Source of the DNA: Synaphobranchus kaupii
Lineage: Eukaryota; Chordata; Actinopteri; Anguilliformes; Synaphobranchidae
NCBI GenBank assembly: GCA_029718625.1
Contig: JAINUF010000028.1
Span: forward strand, 387,492-451,491
DNA: 64,000 nt
Reading direction: 5' to 3'
The position numbers and the translations under genes were made by a program. The notes below the pieces were generated by a model. The model had not been told where the DNA came from, searched no databases, and saw nothing but the letters and a program-made list of their open reading frames with translations. The stretch's first letter is position 1; each line of letters begins with the position of its first letter. Positions 52,433-63,879 of this stretch are shown in pieces.

Positions 52433-53816
52433 AACTCCTCAAAAAAAGTTTGGAAACGTTATTTCGGTCGATTATTCCTCCCCTTTAATAATACCAATTG
52501 GTATTGTATTTTATATCGTTGGAAAGCCTGATTAGTCACCTTTACAACGAGGTACAACTTGTAAGGATCACGCATTCGTGGAATGAGCAACACAGCTAAC
52601 CGTGTGGGTAGCGGCCCAAAAAAATGTGCCAAAATCCCCTGCAATATTCTTCTGTTGGTATTCACTCTCGTTTTGAGCTTCAAGTGCTGGCAGGTGTATG
52701 CCAGTCACAGGTGTGTGACTGGCACCTGATTGGCACCTAATTGACAGCACTTGTGTGCATGGGTCCTGCAACTTTGTTGAGTTTGTGTGTGCTCCAAGCA
52801 TAAACATGCCACGGTGAGGAACAGACTGCACATGGCCGGTCTTCGTGCTTATAAGGCTGCCAGGAAGCCTGCAATGACTGCCCTTCACCGTCAGGCCCGT
52901 TTGCGCTGGTGTCGACAGCACCGACAGTGGAACCTAAGAATGTGGGGCAACGTCATGTTCAGTGATGAATCAAGGTTCTGTCTGCGGAAGCTGGATGGCA
53001 GGATCAAAGTATGGAGACGGCGTGGAGAACGCTATGCAGATTGCTGCACAGATCGCGTGACACCTTTCAATGGGGGCAGTGTCATGGTGTGGGGCGGTAT
53101 CTCTCTCACAGGCAAAACAGAACTTGTCATCATTGAAGGCAATCTCAATGCAGTGAGATATCGGAATGAGATTCTGGAGCCAGTGGCGATCCCATATCTC
53201 CAGAATCTGGGACCTAACTCCATCCTCCAGGATGACAACGCTCGTCCCCACAGAGCCAGGATCATCACAGAGTACCTCCAGAATTTGGGAGTGGAGAGGA
53301 TGGAATGGCCTGCCGTGAGTCCAGACCTCAACCCAATTGAACACCTGTGGGATCAGCTTGGGCGTGCTGTACGTGCCAGAGTGACCAACGCAACCATGTT
53401 GGCTGACTTGCGGCAAATCCTGGTTGAGGAATGGGATGCCATCCCACAGCAGTGTGTGACCAGGCTGGTGACCAGCATGAGGAGGAGGTGCCAAGCTGTT
53501 GTAACTGCGTATGGATCTTCCACACGCTACTGAGGTCCCTGACAGTGTAAAATGAATAAAGTGTAAAAATGGCCAATATGTGTTGTTTTTTCCTTATTAC
53601 TGTGGGAGAGTGCAATCATCCAATCCACCAAGCAACTCAAAACGAGTGAATACCAACAGAAGAATATTGCAGGGGATTTTGGCACATTTTTTTTGGGCCG
53701 CTACCCACACGGTTAACTGTGTTGCTCATTCCACGAAAGCATGATCCTTACAAGTTGTAACTTGTTGTAAAGGTGACTAATCAGGCTTTCCAGCGATATA
53801 AAATACAATACCAATT
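52433..53816 (+). mobile_element. Tc1-like transposon, right end lost in the assembly gap
   Basis: The left terminal repeat begins AACTCCTCAAAAAAAGTTTG after a TA at 52431-52432. The inverted right repeat (from about 53640, 'gaataccaacagaagaatat') runs into the Ns at 53817. The empty site is seen near 20723, where the same flanking repeat reads AACAAAGTATAACC without an insertion. Terminal repeats are over 170 bp, longer than minimal Tc1 ends. Confidence 0.88.
52787..53533 (+). pseudogene. Tc1 transposase, catalytic half (DD34E), N-terminus missing
   Basis: 248 codons contain the complete catalytic triad of a Tc1-type cut-and-paste transposase: D60 in FSDESRF, D150 in QDDNARPH and E185 in SPDLNPIEHLW, with 34 residues between the last two. 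The GSVMVWGGIS motif lies between the first and second Asp. The N-terminal paired-like DNA-binding half (about 90-100 residues in full-length relatives) is mostly missing. The frame opens at its end, in TVRNRLHMAGLRA. The terminal repeat and a short non-coding stretch precede the start, so this looks like an internal deletion rather than mere degeneration. Without its DNA-binding half it should not be active. Confidence 0.88.
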
Positions 53817-54316
53817 NNNNNNNNNNNNNNNNNNNNNNNNNNNNNNNNNNNNNNNNNNNNNNNNNNNNNNNNNNNNNNNNNNNNNNNNNNNNNNNNNNNN
53901 NNNNNNNNNNNNNNNNNNNNNNNNNNNNNNNNNNNNNNNNNNNNNNNNNNNNNNNNNNNNNNNNNNNNNNNNNNNNNNNNNNNNNNNNNNNNNNNNNNNN
54001 NNNNNNNNNNNNNNNNNNNNNNNNNNNNNNNNNNNNNNNNNNNNNNNNNNNNNNNNNNNNNNNNNNNNNNNNNNNNNNNNNNNNNNNNNNNNNNNNNNNN
54101 NNNNNNNNNNNNNNNNNNNNNNNNNNNNNNNNNNNNNNNNNNNNNNNNNNNNNNNNNNNNNNNNNNNNNNNNNNNNNNNNNNNNNNNNNNNNNNNNNNNN
54201 NNNNNNNNNNNNNNNNNNNNNNNNNNNNNNNNNNNNNNNNNNNNNNNNNNNNNNNNNNNNNNNNNNNNNNNNNNNNNNNNNNNNNNNNNNNNNNNNNNNN
54301 NNNNNNNNNNNNNNNN
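53817..54316. other. Assembly gap, 500 N
   Basis: Exactly 500 Ns, likely a fixed-size placeholder. It separates the Tc1 right end from LYG-B exon 4, so the end of LYG-B (rest of exon 4, exon 5) is not visible. Confidence 0.99.
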
Positions 54317-54346
54317 TCCCCTCTGGCTTGTGGAACGCTTGTCAAC

Positions 54347-55396
54347 CTGCATTGCAGGTCAAATGTAAAACCACTGTCATATGTTAAATAGCAAATTAAC
54401 CCAGAACGTTCATAGCAAATTAACCCCAAAAGAATTGTCATACAGTGAAGCCTATCATGCACATATACTGGACGGCCCTACCGGCCTACCGGCCTTGATA
54501 CCTGTAGTGTTGGGGACTACTGTACCCATAATGCTGTGGTGGAGAACTTCCAGGGCGTCTGAGTAAACGATCTTACAATGTAGTCCACGGCATCCTCGTC
54601 TCTTTTAATGTGCAACATCTTGGCAAAAGTCTTATTTATCCATAAAATCCAGTTCTCAGTCTCAATGCCTAATTAGCTGAATTTGAGAGGGAACATAGTT
54701 CTGTGTTCTCTGAGGTAGCCTCTTAAGTGCATTCAGATTTTGCTGTCATTTCGGAAGATGTTAGCAATGAATAGGTGAAAAAGAATGCAGTGTGTGTGTG
54801 TGTGTGTGTGTGTGTAGGTAGGATGTTTCATTAATTGATGAAAATGTTCATGTCATAGAATTACGTTTCTAAAATCTAGATAGTTCACTGAATAATAGTT
54901 TTGGCAGAGATGTAAATCCTCACAACACAGTTGAGTGTTTTAAGATAACTTACATAGCCTTAGGCAATAGCCTATAACTCATTTATACAACTGTAAATGC
55001 AACATTAAGCATGGTTTATCAGCTAAAAATCTTTAATTATACTGTATATGGAGTTGTTTTCGGTAAAATGCAACTAAAATAGAAGGATGTCTACCTGAAG
55101 CAATGCAGAACAATTAATTTTAACGTGCAAGTCAGGGAATTTAGTTCATCTTTAAAATAGCCCGCTACTTCTCTGAAAAAAAAGGTAGAGATGCAAATCT
55201 ACCAATACAGGACAGTTGAAGAGTGACAGTTTTTAGATAACATCTTTAGCCAATGTAGCTCAGTTAGCAAATAGCTTAGGTCTACATTAACAACAGAATG
55301 AAAGCATGGTTTAAGCTCAAAACCAATACTTATATGGAGAGTTGTTTTCGGTAAAATGCAACAAAAATAATTATGTTAGCCAAGTTAAACGGCTAG
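54347..55396. repeat. Segmental duplication, part B1
   Basis: Matches 21936-23005 in direct orientation. It has a longer (TG)n run (54789-54816) and a short extra 'ggcctaccgg' near 54480. Confidence 0.9.
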
Positions 55397-55399
55397 CTA

Positions 55400-56489
55400 C
55401 AGTTAAAGTCGAAAGTTTACATACACTTAGGTTGAAGTCATTAATTTTGTTTGCTACAACTTTGCCAATAGAAGTAAGTGGTTACATCTGTTCCATAATC
55501 ATAGAGTTCAGTGCTTAGCCCAACTCCATGTGGGTGTTAGCATCTTCTCCAACTGCCATTCTAGTTTAACATAAGCCAATTTCACACATGCGTCTTAACC
55601 CCGCAAATGTTCCGGAAATGTTCCGCATCGGCTTTATGTGGGAATAAAAGCATTCCCAGATAAAGCACGCCAAAGGCTACAGCGTTCTTACGCAAACATA
55701 TTTTGTTTCTGGCAAAATTTCTTTAATAAATACTGTTAATCAGCCCTCTCAACAATTCTTGCACACATCTGACATAACTTTGCACATAGAATATATTGGA
55801 GCTGCATTCTGTGATGAGGGAAATTTGAATATTATTTAGGAATGGAATAAAAAGTGTCGCTCTACTTTCTTGTAAGAATGTAGACCATTTTCATACCTAG
55901 CTTTGTTTCTGGATAGATTCTTATGCTTACGTGACCATAAAATTAAACTTAGATAGTTATGATCCTTGATCTCTTCTCTAAAAAAATGGCATATTTACTG
56001 ATGTGTCAGGATGCTAGCTTTTTGTGAAATCGAGACGAATGTGCAAGGTGGTCAGTTGAGTACGGATCTAACAGTGTTACAAATGAGCGTCGCGAACAAG
56101 TACACAGAGCAACGCCCCAATTCCTATAGAGATCCATTCAAATGCAGAGACATTATAGTATCGCTTGTAAGAGTACCTGAAAATAAGATATCAAGAGTCT
56201 TTTGATGTTGTTGGGTCACAGACATCAGGAAGTCATGGCATGCAAAGCATATGCAACCAAATATAAAAAATTTAAAGGCAGTCAACTTTGCGGTATGTAA
56301 ACTTCTGACCCACTGGGAATTGTGATATTGTGAATTAAAAGAGAAATAATCCGTCTGTAAACAATTGTAGGAAACATTACTTGTGTCATGCACAAAGTAG
56401 ATGTCCTAAACTGACTTGCCAACACTATAGTTTGTTAACATAAAATCTGTGGAGTGGTTGAAGTGTATGTAAACTTCCGACTTCAACTG
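55400..56489. mobile_element. Rearranged Sleeping-Beauty-like element enclosing an inverted genomic segment
   Basis: Only about 45 bp of the left end remain (CAGTTAAAGTCGAAAGTTTA onward). They are followed by 55445-56112, which is the inverse of 23630-24266. From 56113 the right arm of the fold-back element resumes and ends in GACTTCAACTG at 56489. A TA precedes the left end, but none follows the right end. The right flank matches that of the complete element at 39236-40241. The left flank does not. Confidence 0.8.
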
Positions 56490-56880
56490 AAGTTCTTTGA
56501 AATTGATGAAGTGTAACTTCTGTATTTTGTTAATGGCAACGTTTGGGCTGTGACATTGCGGTAGGCTACTTCAGGGTGGTGTTGGTGTTTCAAAAAAAGT
56601 TCAAAGATGGAAAAGGACTCAAAAATGTTCTTTCATTTGAGATAACGGTTTAACGTTATTTACCGGTTTGCCTATCTTAATAAAAAAAGAAGAGTTTAAT
56701 GAGTGTTGGTTTTCCTTTGCCATGTTTGCCTTATATATATATATATATATAGCAGGGTTATTGACAGCAGCAGTCCACGACAAGTGCTTGAAGTTGCTGG
56801 TTGCATCTACATGTACATTTTTAACGTGTTATTAGGCTACTATGATCCTCCTGCTCATTCAAACACATTTTTCCCTAGCG

Positions 56881-57306
56881 GGGAGGGGGGGGGGGGGGGG
56901 GGGGTGTTGTCGTTAGTGATATTGGGGCCCAGCAGCGAGGGGGGGGGGGGTGGGGTGTTGTCTTTAGTGATATTGGGGCCCCAGCAGGAGGGGGGGGGGG
57001 GGGGGTGTTGTCGTTAGTGATATTGGGGCCCAGCAGGAGGGGGGGGGGGTGTTGTCGTTAGTGATATTGGGGCCCCTGCAGGAGGAGGGGGGGGGGGTGT
57101 GTCGTTAGTGATATTGGGGCCCCAGCAGGAGGGGGGGGGGTGTTGTCATTAGTGATATTGCGGACCCCAGCAGGAGGGGGGGGGCTGTTGTCGTTAGTGA
57201 TATTGGGGCCCCAGCAGGAGGGGGGGGGGGTGTTGTCATTAGTGATATTGGGGCCTCAGCAGGAGGACGGGGGGGGGGGGTGTTGTCGTAGTGATATTGG
57301 GGCCCA
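56881..57306 (+). repeat. G-rich minisatellite, about 9 units
   Basis: Units of about 45-60 bp combine a run of 8-22 G with TGTTGTCGTTAGTGATATTG and GGGCCCCAGCAGGA. Copy A has a single unit at the matching place (42574-42620), split from its left flank by the solo LTR. Confidence 0.92.
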
Positions 57307-57332
57307 GTCCCACACTCTGACTATAGCCTATA

Positions 57333-58252
57333 CAGATCCTTTCCAAAAAATTTGAATATCATGGAAACGTTGTTTTTTTCCATAATTCCATTCAAAAAGT
57401 GAAACTTTCATAGATTATAGATTCATTACACACAAAGTGAATATTTCTAGCCTTTATTTGTTTCATTTTTCATAATTTTGGCTTACAGCTCCAGAAAACC
57501 CCCAAAACAGTATTTCAAGAAATTAGAATAGTGTGTCGAAAATCAGCATTTACTTCAGTTAATTCAGGAGAATTAATGTTTTAGGACTGAGTGTCACACT
57601 ATCATCTAATTTACTCAAAACACCTGCAAAGTTTATCTCAGTTTGGTTCAGTATGGGGAAGACTGCAGACTTGACAATTGGCCCAGAAGACCATCATTGA
57701 CACCCTCCAGAAGATGGGGAAGCCACAAAAGGTCATTGCTAAGGAGGCTGGCTGTTCACAGAGTGCAGTGTCCAAACATATCAATAGAAAGTTTAGTGGA
57801 AGGGAAAAATGTGGCAGAGAAGGTGCACAAGCAAAAGAGATGACCGTAGGCTTCAGCGGATTGTCAAGCAAAGACGATTCCAAAATTTGGCGTAGATGCA
57901 GAGGGAGTGGACTGAGGCTGGAGTCAGTGCTTCAAAAACCACCATGTACAGATGTATCCGGGACATGGGCCACAACTGTCGGATTCCTCGAGTCAAGCCA
58001 CTCCACTCATTCTCTGAAATAACTGAAGTAAATGCTGATTTTCGACACACTATTCTAATTTCTTGAAATACTGTTTTGGGGGTTTTCTGGAGCTGTAAGC
58101 CAAAATTATGAAAAATGAAACAAATAAAGGCTAGAAAGATTTCACTTTGTGTGTAATGAATCTATAATCTATGAAAGTTTGACTTTTTGAATGGAATTAT
58201 GGAAAAAAAAAACAACTTTTCCATGATATTCAAATTTTTTGGAAAGGATCTG
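57333..58252 (+). mobile_element. Tc1/mariner derivative with about 230-bp inverted ends (920 bp)
   Basis: The ends are CAGATCCTTTCCAAAAAATT and its inverse, inside TA at 57331-57332 and 58253-58254. The inverted arms extend to about 57561 and from about 58020. Copy A has the empty site CTATAGCCTATATATATT near 42640. The interior of about 460 bp holds only the beginning of a transposase, so it is an internally deleted copy. Confidence 0.92.
57678..58022 (+). pseudogene. Tc1 transposase N-terminal fragment
   Basis: The first 50 codons, AQKTIIDTLQKMGKPQKVIA then EAGCSQSAVSKHINRKFSGR, form the first helix-turn-helix of a Tc1 paired-like DNA-binding domain. The second half is out of frame, though traces of the family (KTTMYRCIRDMGHNC) can be read in another frame near 57930-57975. 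The catalytic domain is absent. Confidence 0.82.
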
Positions 58253-59400
58253 TATATATTTAAAAAGTAGAAGCAACGATGCAAAATAAAACAGACGCTG
58301 ATGCGTTTACACCGGTAAATTAATAACTCAAGAATGTGCACTGCACTTTAAGCCGAGCTACTGTACATCGGGACCTTTAAATTTGCAGTACTGAACTTCA
58401 TGAACTCGATCTGACAGGTCAATCAAAATGATTGTAGCATTTAGGCTACAGTTTGTGTATAAACCCAAACTCATGTCAACATAAAAAAAGTGCAACGCAC
58501 CAAAATTCGCAATGCGCTCACTGAAAATAAGACAATTGGGTCCCAACGTTTCGATAAATGCGTCGCCTACTGATCAGTCCAATTGGACTGAAACGTAAGA
58601 TATTCGTTGTCTTTTTTATTTTGCCATTTTGCTCGCTGGTGCGAAAGCTGTCCAGCTGACAGGTTACATTGACCAGGAAATGATGCCGGTCAATCAATCA
58701 AAATCCAGATTCTCACTTGTTGTCTTTTCATTCTCATTCAGTTCTCTGACACCACTGATGTAGCATACAAGTCATTAAAGTAATTATTTATTTTATTATT
58801 ATTAGCCTTTTTGGTGAAACGCTTCGGGAGTCATATGATTTCTGGCAAAGAGGCAATTATGGCTCGAGAGCCATAGGTTCCCGACCACTGATATGTACCA
58901 TGCTATATACGCTCTGACAAACCTTTGATAAAATCTGCGGGTGTTGCTCTCCCCCATGTGCGCCCTCCTGCGTTAAAAAGGTGTAACGTCAAATCTTCCA
59001 GCGTCTATTCATTAGACACGAGTGGAAATTAATAAAATTAAAATACTTGTCGTTGACAATTTGAAAAATACTGGAGAATTCAGGTCCTTGGCCATCTGTC
59101 AACCTATGTACGAAGTTTCATCCAAATCGGATCTGTGGGCGCTAAGGCTGTTACGGACAGACAGACACACGGGCGCGAGTGATTACTCACAGCGCTATGC
59201 GTACGCAGGTGTAATGATAATAATGATCTGAGGTACATATGTTATGTTCAGGTGTAATTAACATAGAAGCAATGCAGGGAAACAGGTTATAACCTTTACA
59301 GTTTGGCTTTAGACAAACAAAATCAGCTGTTATTTCAGTTCCACTAAATCTTTAATGAACCAAAGTTTTGGTTCTGGTTAAAATAGGCAGTTCTACACAC

Positions 59401-59602
59401 CTGCATGAGTCCGAATCCATTTCCATGGTCGCCCCAGCCATCCTTCAGTACGGCCCCTGCTCGAGACTCCCGGGAAATTATCCCACTAATGACGGCCGGG
59501 TCCATTTGATGAGCCTGTCCCACCTTGATGTCGAGGTGAGGTGACGATATTTCTTCATCCTGTCGAGGTCATGTTCTGCAAGCTTGTGGGATGCGTCCAC
59601 TC
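59401..59602 (-). pseudogene. lyg: LYG-B exon 3, 5-bp insertion
   Basis: 202 bp against 197 bp in LYG-A. The plus strand reads GATGTCGAGGTGAGGTGACG where LYG-A reads GATGATGAGGTCACG. The GAGGTGAGGTGA pattern suggests a slipped duplication of GAGGT. Splice sites are conserved. Confidence 0.88.
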
Positions 59603-60000
59603 CTTTGACAATGAGAAGGTAAAGATCAGTCACAAAATCTTGTCGTTTGAATACGTCAGTATGTGTGAGAAAAATTGTTCCTGGCCAACCAAAATGACTA
59701 CAACTATGTAACATTTTTGTACCTTGATAGAATTAAACATTAAACATAAATCATATAGAGATAATATCCCCAAATGGGTTAGTGTATTTTAAAAACTCTT
59801 TGGATTTTAAAAGCATTTTGAATGTATTTATCATTTCAGCTTGGGTTGCTGTCGGTGGAAATGAGCATTAGAGATGCTCAGTGGGATAAGATGTTTCTGG
59901 CAGAGTATACCTAGTTACTAGACTTTCTTTATGATTTGTATGCTTTTGCCATTTATTGAGCATCCAAACAGTCAATATCAGATAAAATGAAGGTTCTGAC

Positions 60001-60084
60001 CTTGAACAGTCAAGTTGTCTTGATGAGCAGTTCGTTCTGACGCTCCTGTTGTTTCAATCTTCATGACATCCCCATAAATGCAGG
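60001..60084 (-). pseudogene. lyg: LYG-B exon 2
   Basis: 84 bp, the same sequence as LYG-A exon 2, with the same splice sites. The exon itself is undamaged. Confidence 0.85.
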
Positions 60085-60139
60085 CTAAATATGAAATAGA
60101 ACAAACCTACATTAATATGCTTTTAATGGCATTTCATAT

Positions 60140-60888
60140 TTCACACACACACAAGCAGAGGAAAGTGGAAATATCTGAGTTTATAGGAAACTGGAAAGAT
60201 CCCACGAATAGGAACCACAAGACGGAGAAAAGGAAACAAAACAAGAAAATAAACGAAGCTCCCACTCTCGACGGGAGGGTAACAAATAAGGGAGACTGAA
60301 GAGAGGAGAAATAAAAGCGACCCGCGGGGAAACGGGCGAATAACTTCTAGACACAGGAGATAGAAAGACACACCTCCTCCTCTCAATAAACCGAGAGGGG
60401 AAAACAAAGAGGCGATAAGAAACAAAATTAACGAAAACAAGGAAAGGAGACCTCTCGCTTTCAATACGAAAGCAGGCAGAGAGAGGTGGACAGGAAAAAG
60501 CCAGACTAAACTTGTAGTCGGCAGGCAGAGAAAGGAAAACCAAGGCGAAAAACCGAAAAGAGAACGAAAAGTTCCTAAAAGCTAATTGCACAAAAGGCAA
60601 GTCCCGCATTACCCCCCAAAGGTATATGGGGGTAAAGTGGTCGACTTAAGCGCCTAGTCCTATAACTTACCGGTTCTAAATCACAAATTAATACAATACA
60701 AAAGCACTGGAAGGAGGAAGTACAGAGCTTAAATAGCTAGCAGGTAACGAGGGACAGGTGAGACGGCTGAGTAGCCTAGGACCGAACGAAAACCTGGAGC
60801 AGAATAGAAAGATAAGGCGAGAGCGTCCTTGCGCTGCTCTGACAGAAAACGACCACAAAAGGGAAAAAGGCTGCCAAAACCCATGACA
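60140..60888 (-). mobile_element. LTR-like element in LYG-B intron 1
   Basis: Duplicate of 47400-48148, beginning TGTCATGGGTTTTGGCAGCC on the minus strand at 60888. It differs by scattered substitutions only. Confidence 0.6.
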
Positions 60889-61429
60889 GTTTGGCTAATT
60901 AAAACCCGCATATAGAATTCACTTTTTGGGACCATAGCAAATGACTTAACATAAACTCCTTGACATTTAGGAACTACCATAATAGTTTCCTCTGAAAGAA
61001 CGTTGGAGCGCATGCGTTCTCTGCTGTCTTATCAAACCTGATTTGACTGCAATGAACCCTTATATGAACACTTACTGTATATGGAATCAATTTTACAAAT
61101 TTCTGCTGAGAACTTACCCATGTTGTTATCCTTCCCTGCAGGTTTCCTTTTGTGTTCTCGGAAGCTCTTGAAATGGTGCAGTATGCGCAAGTTCCTCTAT
61201 GTAGAGGGGTGTGGTAAATTACGTTTAGTATTGCAAATGACTTCTAACAGCATAAAATAAAGGAAGCCAGCAGAAAGGTTCTTCTGCATTTTTTCCCCTG
61301 ATGTGTTTTCTGCAATTGTAACAGCTGGGAAGGAGCCTGGCACAACTGCTAACTGTTCAGCACAACCAGGACTCCCAGATCTTTACAAAAAGTTCCAAAG
61401 CCTCAAGTGAAAGTAATGGCAGGTCCTGA

Positions 61430-62221
61430 GTGGTTTGCAAAACAAAGCAATTATTACAATACGGCCTTGCCCAGATGATGAAATTATATTTTTTTACAAA
61501 ATTTTCTGGACACTTTGCTGGGATGTTTGTGACTATGGCTACCACGTTTGTAGCTGTTTTCTGGATCTTGATTCTAATCTGTAACCTCGTACAGTCGTCC
61601 TGCGTACAGTGCACTGTGTCTGAATCAGAACCTCATCTACTGCGCCCTGTCTCCTGCATACAGTGCACTGTCGGAATCATTGCCCCATCTACTGCACCCT
61701 GTCTCCTGCGTACAGTGGACTGTGTCCGAATCAGAGCCCTATCTACTTTGCCCTGTCTCCTGCGTACAGTGCACTGTGTCCAAATCAGAGCCCCATCTAC
61801 TGTGCCCTATCTCCTGTGTACTGTGTCTGAATCAGAGCCCTATCTACTGCGCCGTCTCCTGCATACAGTGCACTGTCAGAATCAGAGCCCTATCTACTGT
61901 GCCCTGTCTCCTGCATACAGTGCACTGTGTCTGAATCAGAGCCCTATCTACTGCGCCCTGTCTCCTGCATACAGTGCACTGTGTCCGAATCAGAGCCCTA
62001 TCTACTGCACCGTCTCCTGCGTACAGTGCACTATGTCCGAATCCGAGCCCTATCTACTGCGCCCTGTCTCCTGCGTACAGTGTACTGTGTCCGAATCAGA
62101 GCCCTATCTACTGCATCCTATCTCCTGTGTACTGTGTCCGAATCAGAGCCCTGTCTACTGCGCCCTGTCTCCTGCATACAGTGCACTGTCAGAAGTGTGC
62201 TTTTTAATGTGCACTGTTTAG
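61430..62221 (+). other. Copy-B ORF with the same hydrophobic leader and VNTR
   Basis: 263 codons that include MFVTMATTFVAVFWILILIC and continue through the whole shorter VNTR to a stop just after it. The leader differs from copy A by Ser to Thr only. As in copy A, all three plus frames of the repeat are open, so the length of the ORF is weak evidence. It is divergent from LYG-B exon 1, which lies about 300 bp away. Confidence 0.3.
61594..62190 (+). repeat. 54-bp VNTR, about 11 units (copy B)
   Basis: Same unit as 48823-49687. The first and last units match copy A, so the size difference is from internal gain or loss of units. Confidence 0.95.
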
Positions 62222-62386
62222 CACGTGACGTGCAGTACGCGAAAAATATCCGCTATACTATTTATATATAAGTGTGGTGATGCGGACACAACCCTGCACA
62301 ACGTGGTCAGTGGCCATACTGTTGCTCTCCCACAGTAGCTTTATTAATTATTTATTTAAATGATTTTTTATTAACCTAGCGCCACC

Positions 62387-62406
62387 CCCCCCCCCCCCCC
62401 CCCCCC
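62387..62406. repeat. Poly-C tract
   Basis: About 20 C, followed by a short CA stretch. The long (CA)n seen after the tract in copy A is nearly absent here. Confidence 0.9.
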
Positions 62407-63389
62407 AAACACACAGACACACATTTTTTTCATTGCAATTTATAATGTTTTTCAATAGGATAACATAACTACAGGGTCTCCTCCAAAACAAACATCAACA
62501 AATGCAATCAACAGAAACAAAGGAAAAACAACAACTAACTAACAAACAAAAAAACTAAATCAAAAACAAAACCAAATTTGGCAAAGGAAATACAACAATC
62601 CAGAAATTAACAACACCAACTGGAAAAGGACGTTTGAGGTCAAACTTCAAGTTGGCTTGAAAAAGAAAAGCATGTTTTGGGAATAGACAACAGACATGCA
62701 ATGGCATGGAGGCCTACTAGTGTTCTGTTCTATGTTCAGCTGAAGCCGATACCGGGACAAGGGCAATTGAGCTGGTATTAACTGAACTCTCATGTTTGAG
62801 AGTCGGAGCTCGATTGGGCTGAATGTTTAGCAAGCGGTGATTATGTGACCGCTTGCTAAACATTCGTTAGCTATCAGTCATTATGTGAAAATTAAGCTGA
62901 GGTTAGCCAGCTAACATTAGGAAATGTATGGAGAGTCAAACTAGACACTGCAAATCCTGTTGCTCTGCACTTCCTTAGTTGTTAATCGAGATATATACAG
63001 TTAACAAGACACCACCTATCCAATCATCCTGCGCCACCAAGTGGGCATTGCAAGAAACCCAGTGGACATGGATATATCCAGTCAGTGACCTTGGAGAGAA
63101 AGACTGATATCTCTCTATCTCCGCCATTCATTTCTTTATGCTCCATTGAAGTACATTATATGTCGCTCCTAGTGGTCAATTTGTTTAGCAGTAAGTGTAG
63201 AACTGTAAAAAATGGCTGGGACTGGATGGGGCTACATGGCTAAAAGTGTCATTTGTGTTAAAATAAAAAAGTAATGCTATTGTACCATTTTACTTTTCAC
63301 AAGGCCTCAATTGTGAGATTCATGAATCATATTGATTACATGGTGAATTATTATTGTTTGCTCATAAACAATATATATCTGACATAACT

Positions 63390-63610
63390 GGCAGTATAGT
63401 ATAATGGTTAAGGAACACTCATGTGTAAACGAAAGGTTGCAGGTTCGATTCCCAGGTAGGACACTGCCGTTGTATCCTTGATCAAGGTACTTAACCTCAA
63501 TCGCTTCAGTATATATCCAGCTGTATAAATGGATAATATGTAAAAAATGCTAAAAAGTTGTGTAAGTTGCTCTGGATAAGAGCGTCTGCTAAATGCCTGT
63601 AATGTAATGT
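63390..63610 (+). mobile_element. V-SINE-type SINE (copy B)
   Basis: Duplicate of 50933-51152 with the same A-box, B-box, central block and 3' tail. The segment just after the A-box differs (cactcatgtgta in place of tggccttgta). Confidence 0.88.
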
Positions 63611-63826
63611 GAGCCTATTTACAAAAAAAAAGAAAAAACTGCACTAGCACCCATGCTAACCACTAATGGCAGGCCACACAGTCCATGAATGGTGGAGTAA
63701 TTCAGAATGTATTTTATTACTGTATCAGAGCCAACTTGTTATCACTATCATAATGCCTAAATAACATTTTGTTTTCACATGATGTTTTGATGATTAGTCA
63801 ACAAAAAGTGATCTATTTTTTACTGT

Positions 63827-63879
63827 ACGTCGCTTTGGATAAAAGCGTCTGCTAAATGAATGTAATGTAATGTAATGTA
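63827..63879 (+). mobile_element. LINE/SINE 3'-end fragment (copy B)
   Basis: GTCGCTTTGGATAAAAGCG, then TCTGCTAAATGAATG and a TAATG tail. Duplicate of 51368-51420. Confidence 0.75.

Larger units (their letters stand above)
54317..61121 (-). pseudogene. lyg: Goose-type lysozyme LYG-B, frameshifted second copy
   Basis: Tandem paralogue of LYG-A in the same order and strand: exon 1 ATGG 61121-61118, exon 2 60084-60001, exon 3 59602-59401, exon 4 start 54346-54317. Exon 3 keeps ISRESRAG with the catalytic Glu73 and [13 protein letters not shown] with Asp86, but carries 5 extra bp just after MKKYR. That shifts the frame and gives a stop near 59478. Exon 4 lacks one C (gaacgc instead of gaaccgc), a second frameshift. 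The remainder of exon 4 and exon 5 fall in the gap. Intron 3 is about 5.05 kb against 24.7 kb in LYG-A. As assembled it cannot make a full lysozyme. If the frameshifts are errors, it would be the catalytically competent copy. Confidence 0.82.

Noticed and set aside
52970..53494. Minus-strand ORFs inside the Tc1 transposase
   Set aside because: They are complements of the transposase coding strand and do not match any family.
53713..54462. Very long ORFs across the N-run
   Set aside because: They exist only because N codons are not stops. The real sequence is unknown.
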